A stretch of 64,000 bases of DNA from positions 62,001 to 126,000 of the forward strand of contig JANAVB010033217.1 in the NCBI GenBank assembly GCA_029216955.1, in the 5' to 3' direction. A model generated the notes under the pieces. It was not told the DNA's origin. It did no database searches and saw nothing but the letters and a program-made list of their open reading frames with translations. The first letter of the stretch is position 1. Each line of letters begins with the position of its first letter. The position numbers and the translations under genes were made by a program. This document shows, in pieces, positions 47,996 to 57,048 of the stretch. The stretch comes from Iris pallida (lineage: Eukaryota; Streptophyta; Magnoliopsida; Asparagales; Iridaceae).

Positions 47996-50898
47996 TGTCA
48001 CGCCCCAGAACCAGAATACTGGAGAGCAGGGGAGTGACTCAGCCAGCTACATATTACGGGTAGATGAATACCGTATAATACGATCAATGTTGTCTAACCA
48101 GACGAGGGGGTGCATACTACGTGAAAGTCTTACTATGGTCACTTCACATCTATTGTCTCAATCATTCAAACAAGAAGTAAAAATAGAGAACATGTAAGAT
48201 AAAGCAGTAAGGCATCCCAAACGCTTAGTCAAAATGTTCTTGAGATCTGGCTTTACAAAACATAGCCAGATGGTATAGTAACATATACACAATTGTTATC
48301 AGCTGCAGTCTGACTTAATTACAATTATGTAAAAGTAAGTGCAAGACAATCCGACTAACATATCGGTGCCAAACGGCTAAGTATGAAGTAAATAGCAAAA
48401 CGAGCGGGGAAGTAAGAAACCCACTCGAGTCCTCCTGCGATCATTCCTCTAGTATTGACCATCTTGGAGGTGGAAGTAAGCTGAGTCCTCAGGAACCGGC
48501 TCTGAATCTGGCCATACAAAATCAGAGAGGTTGGACCTCTAATAGCAAGTACCACAAGGAAGCACGATATGAAGGATTAAACCAGTAAGTAAGAGAATAT
48601 AATAATAGATCTCTGCTTTCCACTAGAATTCATAAAACATCACGACACTTCGAACCAACCTCCCAACCAAACAAGGACAGAAGTTGGCCCGTCATGTCCC
48701 GACATTCTGATCATCTCAGTTAGGCAACAGAGTAGGTACAGTACACAAACAAATCATCTTGAACGGCCAATCAACTCCCACGGCTTGCTATTATGAGTTC
48801 CAAGTTATCCTGGAATTATGCAAATAGGGATTCCTCAGTTCTTACTATGTACGAGCAAGGCTAGTCTATCTAGTCAATCAATTGCGCCAATCATGAATTA
48901 GACGAGTCCCAGCGGGACGCCCATCATCAATATACAATATACAATAATAATATAAGCAGATACCGCTCCCTGCCCGTATGGCAGGTTTACAGTATCTGTG
49001 GGAACCAGCCGGCCTGTCGGACACTACTAGTCCCAAGAGGGCTGCCATGTAAGAACTCGGGGATCCATTCTCTCCATGCAATCATTATTTTATTTAACTT
49101 AATAGTCTCTACGTTGAGTGAAATCCCATGCCGTGGATCATGGTCATTCAAATGAGTACTTTCGTACGAGGTACGATATGCACAACTCTACAACGATACC
49201 CGTGCGGCTAGGTTGTAGGTCTTACATAGCGTAATGCAACAATCAAATCTAACCACGGAGTAATCATGCCTTGACCATAAAGTACACATGCTGCTTTGTA
49301 GAAAAATAAATTGAAGCCTGCACATGCATGTATATCAATATTCGGGATCGGCTAATCGTTTACAATAGTTCATTACATGAACGTGTCTCATTCATTTAAT
49401 TCAATAAGACGACTAGCCAGTCTCTTAGTTCCAACTAGGAACGCATGATCGATTTTAGTCAAGATAACCATTATTATCAATGGTGACAAGGCATAAAAGT
49501 CAATTAGTATTAAATGGGGTCGAGTCTATAACTCTCAGGGTTAAGTTCCAGTCTTACTGGGTATCCATAAACCAATCAAGACATAAGACACGTTCTACAT
49601 AACCATATGTATCAAAAATATTAACATGCTAAGATTATCGAGTTCATGCAAAAAGCATAAGGATATAATAGGAGAACTATCATGCCACCATTAAATGAAT
49701 AAATTATAGAACAAATAGAAATACCCAGGTCAGGAAGTCACGCCAACAAGTCTATGCTAAGGCCAACAAGTCACGCCAAGTCTAATAGGTAGGAGTGAGC
49801 GTATAAACAGCGTGAGCGTGAAAAGTGGTTCACATTGGCACGCACAGCGTGAGCTTGAAGGGTAATTCACGCACTCATAACGTGAGCGTGAAAAGTAATT
49901 CACGCACTCATAACGTGAGCGTGAAAAGTAATTCACGCACGCACAGCGTGAGCATGAAAAGTGATTCTTAACGTGAGCGTGAAAAAGCGTGATAAGAAAT
50001 CCATGCACGCACGCAAAGACGTGAGCGTAACTCAAATGTCACGCTAACTCGTAAAGACGTGAGCGTGACTAAAAATTCACGCTAATACGTAAAGACGTGT
50101 GCGTGACTAAAAATTCACGCAGGCACGTAAGAACGTGAGCATGACTAAAAATTCACGCTGACACGTAAAGACGTGAGCGTGACTAAAAATTCACGCTGGC
50201 ATGTAAGAACATGAGCGTGACTAAAAATTCACGCACGTACGTAAGAACGTGAGCGTGACTTATCCTTCGTTCCAAGCTAGAAATGAAGTTCCCATGGTTC
50301 AGAATGGTGTGGAATGAGAAGCTCTGCCACATGAAACTATCTATTCCGAAAGCACGCCAGATTGGGAGATCAAAACCCATGAACAATCGAGAATGCAACA
50401 ACTTAGATCTAGAAGGAACAAGCCAAAGAAATCAAAAATGCTAAGTACTAAACTCTCTCAGAATCATGAGAAGAAGACAAATGAACCATAAAAATAGTTC
50501 TCCAAGTGGAAGCAAGAAGCAAGATGTACTTGCCTGCTGTTGGTAGGTGGAAGAGAGTGGTGAGGAAAAAGAAGAAGTAATGGAGGGAGGAGAGTTATGA
50601 GGAGAGAGAAGGGGATGGGGGCTTTAAATAGAAGGGTGGTGGTAGGTGGGGGTTTGTGGGGGTTCGGGTTTATTCGGATCCATCAAGGCCAACCCGAAAG
50701 CAAAGCAGAGAGGTTAAAAGCAGAAAATAAAATGCAGAAATAAAATACAGGAATAAAATTGCAGGAAACAAAATGCAGATAATTAATTAACATGAAATTA
50801 AAGGAATTTAAATACAGGATGATACATGATAAATATTAAATAAATATATATGAGTTACACATGTATAAAAATACGCATTCTGGGAACGGGGAGTGACA
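47996..50898 (-). mobile_element. Solo LTR inserted in the gypsy right LTR
   Basis: 2903 bases, TGTCACGCCCCAGAACC to GGGGAGTGACA, flanked by target duplication CATTA (47991-47995 and 50899-50903); the left LTR of the host element has the uninterrupted site at about 40508. No interior or second LTR, so it is a product of LTR-LTR recombination. Its plus-strand start matches the reverse complement of the LTR ends at 55101 and 60053, so it belongs to that family, though diverged. It holds a hairpin minisatellite at 49797-50262. Confidence 0.92.
49797..50262. repeat. Hairpin-forming minisatellite in the solo LTR
   Basis: More than ten units of about 35-40 bases containing GTGAGCGTGA, an A-rich spacer and TTCACGC. 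GCGTGA and TCACGC can pair, so each unit can fold into a small hairpin. Unit lengths vary and the left part is less regular. Confidence 0.85.
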
Positions 50899-51501
50899 CA
50901 TTAAATAGGGTGTGAAACCCTAGGTTAGCTGCCATGGGTGGGCTTGTTGGGGTTTGGGCTTAAGTCATGGGCCTATGGTTCAATTCACAAGTCATTAAAT
51001 CACAAGTCATTGCATTAAACCATAAGTCATGACTTAATTTCACTAAACCTAATCCCTTCATTCTAAAACCAATCTCTAATGACTAAAATGGGTTAACTCA
51101 AGTTAGGCTAGGGTTACCATAGCTAGGGTTAGGTTCTAGGCTAGTCTACAAGTCTCAAACTAGTCAAGACTAACATAACACAACAATATTTAATTAATAT
51201 TAAATTTACAGAAATTCCCATAAATCATAATAAATTCAAAAAAAAATTCTAAAATGACCAAAATACCCTCTAGGCTAAAATGTACTAATTAAATATCCTA
51301 ATCACATGGCTAGGCTCTAGGACAGACAGTCTCTACGGTTACACTAGCCAAAAACCAAAATCATAAGCCATGATTTAAATAGTTTTAAAATGATTAAAGA
51401 TCACTAAAAATTATATTAAAATTTTAAATACCATAATTAAATAAATTAAAATACAAAATTTTAAAATTACCCTCATTTTAGAAACTGGGTGTTACAATTA
51501 C

Positions 51502-51640
51502 CGACGTTTTGTCTGTTAGCGACGTGGCTTTCCGCGACCACAGGAAAACATCGCTAAATACGTCGGTACCGTTGTAGCGACGTTTTTTGTCATTTTAGCG
51601 ACGTTTTCTGGCGTCGCTAATATGACGTTTTCTGGTAGTG
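51502..51640. repeat. CACTA right subterminal repeats and terminal inverted repeat
   Basis: It continues the array cut at 25732 (GACGTTTTGTCTGTTAGCGA, AGCGACGTTTT) and ends GACGTTTTCTGGTAGTG at 51624-51640. The complement starts CACTACCAG, matching CACTA termini. Confidence 0.85.
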
Positions 51641-52106
51641 TCATGTTCTCATTTCTCGTACTTTATATTTTTCCTGTATTCATTCATATACCATGATGTT
51701 CATGTTCATTTCCTTAGATATACTTAGCTCCGCTCCTGACTGGATATATTGCAGGTGTACTTACATGATATTGTTCTATCTTATGGGCCAGAGCCCGGGA
51801 TCTTAGCTGAGCAGGATGAAGACATGATTTAGCTAGAGGCTTCAGGTTTAGACCACTTAGCTTTACTCTTAGATATTGTTTTAGAGTTCATAGCATTTTT
51901 ATTCCTGTTGACTCTGGTACCTTTATGATATATGGATTTGTAGATTATGGTAATCTTCTGGGAACGTTTTTAGATGCTATGATTGTGCACATTTATGTTT
52001 ATCTGGTTAGATTTCTCTAGCTTGGTACAGCTTACTTCGTCGTGTCTAACGACGAAGGCTGGGCGTGTCCAACTCTTGTCCGATTATTCGGAAGCGGGTC
52101 GTGACA
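51641..52106 (+). repeat. Truncated LTR 3' part next to the CACTA end
   Basis: It ends GAAGCGGGTCGTGACA, a typical gypsy LTR end in this window, preceded by GAAGGCTGGGCGTGTC. The LTR start is missing; the left limit is the CACTA terminus. No similarity to the other LTRs here beyond the last dozen bases was seen. Confidence 0.55.
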
Positions 52107-52342
52107 GATTCTACGATCCCGTAGGAAGAAAGTTCTACAGAAGCAGGGACATGATATTCGTCGAGGATCAGACCATAACCAATACTCAGGATTCTGAGAT
52201 GCCTTCTGAGGCTGAGGAATTGCCTGAGTTAGAGTTATTTTGCTTCGAGCACTTCCCATAGGATATCGCAGAGAATCCAGTTATGGGAGAGCTAGTACAT
52301 GAAGTTGCCTCCAACCTTGATCATCAGTCTGCTGATGGTAGT
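52107..52342 (+). pseudogene. Copia integrase-RT linker fragment
   Basis: It encodes RFYDPVGRKFYRSRDMIFVE followed by DQTI, the conserved copia segment after the integrase core, with an acidic linker after it. A TAG at 52259-52261 interrupts the frame. Both sides are cut by LTR sequence. It is on the plus strand and so is not part of the minus-strand SIRE-like element. Confidence 0.75.
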
Positions 52343-55101
52343 TGTCACGCCCCAGAACCAGAATACTGGAGAGCGGGGGCAGACATAGCCAGCTACGTAT
52401 AACGGAATGGAATCCACACCGCTATACGGTCACGTCTGTCTAGATATGTGAGGGTTTCACTACAATCCATCAGTCTCTTAAGGTCATAAGATAGCCTATT
52501 GTCTCAATCTCAACCAACTAATAATAATCACAAGATATCAGATCACCAAATATACAATTGTAAGGCATCCCAAACATTACATATCCAGATGATCATGAAG
52601 CTAGTCGTACAAAATGTAAGGACTAGCAAGAGTTTAAGTCATACATGATCAACCTCGAGTTACCAATCATGCTTACAGCCCGTAGGCAGACAGTAAATAA
52701 AGTTGCAAACGAGCTAACACTTGCTCGGCGGCTAAACGCCTCAAAAGAATAATTTTACAATAGAGTGGAAGAGCAAAAATAAACCCACTCGTTGCCCTGG
52801 TTACGCCTGGTGACCACCATCGGGCTGGAAAGCAGGGCGATCCTTTAGTGCTGCTCCGGTATCTGGCCATACAAAACCAGCTGGGTCAGACCCCAGAAAG
52901 AGCAAGTGCCACAAAGGAGGCTTCACTTAAGAACTAAAACCAGCAATTAGCACAAGAGTAAAATTACATAATTAAAAGGCAGTAGTTTGAGAAAAAGCAT
53001 GATGGGTAAATATAAAAGACAATCTTGTATAGAATCAATAAAAGACAGGACATATGGAAAGAAAGCATGACAGGATGATATACGATGAGATAACCATGGG
53101 ACTATTCAGATAGCCAGGTTACAACCCGTAAACCAAACAAGGACCGGGGTTGTAACCCTTCGTCTGAAAGGAACTTGGTTTCTCTCACCATTTATCGGCA
53201 AGATAAATATAAGAAATCAGGTCAAGTAACATTCTGGAGTGACAATCATTATGGTGACAATCTGGAGAGTACAAGGCATTAGAGTGATAATCTGGAGTGA
53301 CAATCATTATGGTGACAATCTGGAGAGTACAAGGCATTAGAGTGACAATCTGGAGTGACAATCATTATGGTGACAATCTGGAGAGTACAAGGTATTAGAG
53401 TGACAATCTGGAGTGACAATTATTATAGTGACAATCATTCAATCATTCTGGTACAATCTTACAATTAATCAATTCTAGACAATACTATACTGGACTAGAC
53501 TCCATCCAAGCAATCACGGCCAATCATTGCCTACAGCTTTCTACATTAACTAACTAGGGTTATCACAATCCTAATTACTAGCAAGATACAATAAGATGTT
53601 CCAAGTAGTCACAGGCCCTGCAGCTATCCAGGTTATCCAGGCAATCATTATAGTGACAATCTGGAGAGTACAATGCATTAGAGTGACAATAGGGTTCAAT
53701 CATTTAAAGTGACAATCAAGAGTGCCCCACATAACAGTGGGCTGGAAATATGCCCTACTCGTATTATAATGATTGCCCCACATAACAGGGTTCAATCATT
53801 TCTAGCCCACTGTTATGTAGGGCACTCTTGATTGTCACTTTAAATGATTGAACCCTATTGTCACTCTAATACATTGTACTCTCCAAATTGTCACTATAAT
53901 GATTGCCTGGATAACCTGGATAGCTGCAGGGCCTGTGACTACTTGGAACATCTCATTGCATCTTGCTAGTAATTAGGATTGTGATAACCCTAGTTAGTTA
54001 ATGTAGAAAGCCGTAGGCAATGATTGGCCGTGATTGCTTGGATGGAGTCTAGTCCAGTATAGTATTGTCTAGAATTGATTAATTAAAAGATTGTACCAGA
54101 ATGATTGAATGATTGTCACTCCAGATTGTCACTATAATGATTGTCACTCCAAATTGTCACTCTAATGCCTTGTACTCTCCAGATTGTCACCATAATGATT
54201 GTCACTCCAGAATGTTACTTGACCTGATTTCTTATATTTATCTTGCCGATAAATGGTGAGAGAAACTAAGTTCCGTTCAGACGAAGGGTTACAACCCCGG
54301 TCCTTATTTGGTTTACGGGTTGTAACCTGGCTATCTGAATAGTCCCATGGTTATCTCATCGTATATCATCCTGTCATGCTTTCTTTTCATATTTCCTGTC
54401 TTTTATTGATTCTATACAAGATTGTCTTTTATATTTACCCATCATGCTTTTTCTTAAACTACTGCCTTTTAATTATGTAATTTTACTCTTGTGCTAATTG
54501 CTGGTTTTAGTTCTTAAGTGAAGCCTCCTTTGTGGCACTTGCTCTTTCTGGGGTCTGACCCAGCTGGTTTTGTATGGCCAGATACCGGAGCAGCACCAAA
54601 GGATCTCCCTGCTTTCCAGCCCGATGGTGGTCACCAGGCGTAACCAGGGCAACGAGTGGGTTTATTTTTGCTCTCCCACTTTATTGTAAAATTATTCTTT
54701 TGAGGCGTTTAGCCGCCGAGCAAGTGTTAGCTCGTTTGCAACTTTATTTACTGTCTGCCTACGGGCTGTAAGCATGATTGGCAACTCGAGGTTGATCATG
54801 TATGACTTAAACTCTTGTTAGTCCTTACATTTTGTACGACTAGCTTCATGATCATCTGGATATGTAATGTTTGGGACGCCTTACAATTGTATATTTGGTG
54901 ATCTGATATCTCGTGATTATTATTAGTTGGTTGAGATTGAGACAATAGGCTATCTTATGACCTTAAGAGACTGATAGATTGTAGTAAAACTCTCACATAT
55001 CTAGACAGCTGTGACCGTATAGTGGTGTGGATTCCATTCCGTTATACGTAGCTGGCTATGTCTGCCCCCGCTCTCTAGTATTCTGGTTCTGTGGTGTGAC
55101 A
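52343..55101. repeat. 2.76-kb palindrome of two opposed LTR ends
   Basis: Arm A, 52343-53761 (1419 bases), is the reverse complement of arm B, 53797-55101 (1305 bases), with a 35-base centre. Both equal the last 1.3 kb of the LTR at 57049-60053. The length difference is explained by two extra copies of a 58-base unit in arm A. Short identical open frames in both arms are by-products of the symmetry. Confidence 0.93.
53234..53413. repeat. 58-bp tandem unit, three copies, arm A only
   Basis: Units contain GGAGTGACAATCATTATGGT and AGAGTACAAGGCATTAGAGT. Arm B and the 3' LTR have a single copy at the matching place. Confidence 0.88.
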
Positions 55102-55126
55102 TGGTTTAAGTGGTGGCCCATACAGG
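55102..55126 (+). promoter_or_regulatory. Leader block at the PBS position, third gypsy element
   Basis: Directly after the LTR: TGGTTTAAGTGGTGGCCCAT then ACAGG, matching the blocks of the two other gypsy elements at most positions but with TGG right at the LTR border. Confidence 0.5.
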
Positions 55127-55280
55127 TCTTGTTAATCAAGATGTGTGAGGGTTTACCGAATAGATGTCTCAATCGATACTCGTCCTTGATCTCTGCTCGT
55201 ATCCTCTTAATTCCTAAAATTCTTGTCCTGATCACATGCTTGTAATCGTTGATCTGTCCTGGTCCTTCCTTATTGTTCCC

Positions 55281-56629
55281 ATGTCATCTTCTTCAGTGGC
55301 ATTGAACCTGGACCTGCTGATCGGCAAGGCGGATCACCTCTCGTGGACCAGCAGCAACCAGAAGATCAGGCCCAGCACTCAGGAGCAGCCTCCCGAGTCG
55401 TACCTACTGGAGGAGAGCTGCCAGTTCAGCCAGTCCAGCCTGCAGATCCTGATAATGGCACTTTAGTGGGTCTCATCAGATCATTGTTAGCTTCCCAAGA
55501 TCGTAGAGGCGATGCCTTGTACCAGGCAGTGGAAGATGCTCTGAATAGAAGTGGTCCTCGAGGGAACAGTGCGGTCAACAGTTTTAAGCGCCTGAACCCT
55601 CCGTTCTTCGATGGCAGCGAGGATGCCATTGCTGCCGATGCTTGGCTACAGGATATAGAGGTGATTCTCGAAGCCGCGAAGACTCCAGAAGACGAGAAGG
55701 TGGCTGTGGTGCGCCTACAGTTATTGGATCTAGCCCACAGTTGGTGGGCCGCACAAGCAGTAGGATTGGCAACACCTGTCCCCTGGACAGTGTTCAGTGA
55801 AAAGTTCCAGACCAAGTATTATGATGCAGTGGCTCGGTATGACTTGCAGACCAGGTTCAGTAATCTTAAGCAGATGGGAAGGACGGTCGACGGATATGCG
55901 ACCGAGTTTTCCAGACTCAGTCGGTTTGCTCCCACCTTGGTGGCAACCGAGTTTGACAGAGCGCAGAGGTTCCAACAGGGACTTCACTTGGAGATTATAT
56001 TGGCAGTAGAATAGTTCGAGCATCAGACCTATGATGCAGTGTTACGAGCAGCGAGGAGGCACGAATATACCTCCCAGAGAATAGTGGACAGGACCGGAGG
56101 TCGGAAGCGGTCCCATAGCCAAATGAATCAGTCTTCAGCACCGGCCCCGGCAGCTAGGGCTTTAACTATTGGAGCTCCGAGGCGAGCGGCTTCAGTTACG
56201 TCGGTTCAGCACTCAACCCCGACGCACCCTCAGCAGAAACAGAAGCAAGCACAGTCTTCCGCCGCAGGCTGTTCTTATTGTGGAAAGCCCGGACACGTGG
56301 TAGCAGAATGTCGCAAGGCATTGAGATTGTGTTTATTGTGTGGAGCACCGGATCATAGGGTAGGGTCCTCCCCTTTCAGAGTTGATTCAGCATCGACAAT
56401 ATCTAGTCCCTCGGTTAGGGGACCAGCACCAGCACCAGCACCAGTACTAGCTCCAGTTCACCAGCAACAGCAGTTCTCGTTCCCGAGGCCATTGCCGACT
56501 CAGGCCCAGACTTTCCAGCAACAGGACCCGCGGCAGTTTGTCCTAGCCCAGGCTCAGGTTCAGAATCGGCAGAGAGGTATATGTGTCCTCTCATCTTACT
56601 TTTCTACCGTCATTATGCGGGGTGCATGA
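55281..56629 (+). pseudogene. Gag of the third gypsy element
   Basis: The likely start is the ATG at 55281 (MSSSSVALN), one frameshift before the main frame, which is open from before 55343. The gag core shows RLNPPFFDGSEDAIAADAWL, LAHSWWAAQAV, FSEKFQTKYYD and GYATEFSRLSRFAP. An in-frame TAG at 56012-56014 stands where Gln is likely. A Gln/Pro/Ala-rich linker and zinc knuckle CSYCGKPGHVVAEC follow; the second knuckle, CLLCGAPDHRVGSS, has lost its last Cys. Protein similarity ends at the stop at 56629, before any protease motif. Confidence 0.85.
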
Positions 56630-57048
56630 CGTATTTCATGTATCCTAATTACAACGGTACATTCCGGACCCGAGCCATATCCTAGGTCATTCGAAACTGG
56701 TTATTGGTACCAACCTTTTCGTATGAGGATAGGCCCGTGTCCATGTTTGACCAAAGAGAAAAACTCGAGCGCAAGACTATCAGTTCGGTCCGTGTTGCTT
56801 AGAGTCATCCCTCTTTAGAAGAGTCAAACTTGGGAGCATGAGGATGAGATCTGATTAGGTCATCCCGGCTGGTTTGACTCGTAAGGTATAATATCTTCCT
56901 TATGCCTTACGCTTCGAATCCTTGCTTGCATGAATGATTGTATGATTGATTGGTAGTGGTAGATTGCCTATGATAGAATAGCTTTCCCTTACACCTCTAG
57001 CCTCTTGATTAAATTCCGAGGACGGAATTCTTTTAAGGTGGGTAGAGT
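56630..57048 (+). other. 3' interior and PPT of the third gypsy element
   Basis: No coding signal. It ends with the pre-PPT word TTCCGAGGACGGAATTC and polypurine tract AAGGTGGGTAGAG before the LTR start at 57049. Confidence 0.75.

Larger units (their letters stand above)
25733..51496 (-). mobile_element. Gag-only gypsy retrotransposon with 5.3-kb LTRs
   Basis: Direct LTRs begin TGTCACGACCCGCACCCACT (25733 and 43309) and end GGGTGTTACA (41106 and 51496). The 5-bp target duplication ATTAC is at 25728-25732 and 51497-51501. Without nested insertions the left LTR is 5294 bases (25733-27240 plus 37321-41106) and the right LTR 5280. The interior (41107-43308) is only 2.2 kb and holds a frameshifted gag; protease onward is absent. 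A PPT-like tract lies at 41107-41135. The gag type matches the Tekay-like element at 27241-37315, a possible helper family (inference). Confidence 0.93.
43309..51496 (-). repeat. 5' LTR (right) of the gag-only gypsy element
   Basis: 8188 bases including a nested solo LTR and one TSD copy (2908 bases), leaving 5280. It matches the left LTR along its length. Contains CACATGA-rich repeats (about 44110-44400) and a hairpin word at 47617-47633. Confidence 0.93.
18481..51640 (+). mobile_element. Decayed CACTA (En/Spm) DNA transposon, host of nested elements
   Basis: Evidence: TNP2 C-terminal exons (18481-19924), a duplicated Transposase_24-type gene (20164-25032), GACG-rich subterminal repeats (22552-22930, 25468-25732 and 51502-51623) and a right terminus at 51624-51640 whose reverse complement is CACTACCAGAAAACGTC, the CACTA-type inverted repeat. 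The subterminal region is split by the gypsy insertion at 25733-51496 and reads continuously across it. The left terminus and the N-terminal half of TNP2 are not found, so the left side is truncated near 18450. Confidence 0.85.

Noticed and set aside
49797..50262. CRISPR-like appearance of regularly spaced short repeats.
   Set aside because: Spacers are not unique, units degenerate into each other, and the array is inside a plant LTR; it is a minisatellite.
52673..54771. Two identical 65-codon open frames at 52673-52870 (-) and 54574-54771 (+).
   Set aside because: They are the same LTR sequence in the two arms of the palindrome; no protein features.
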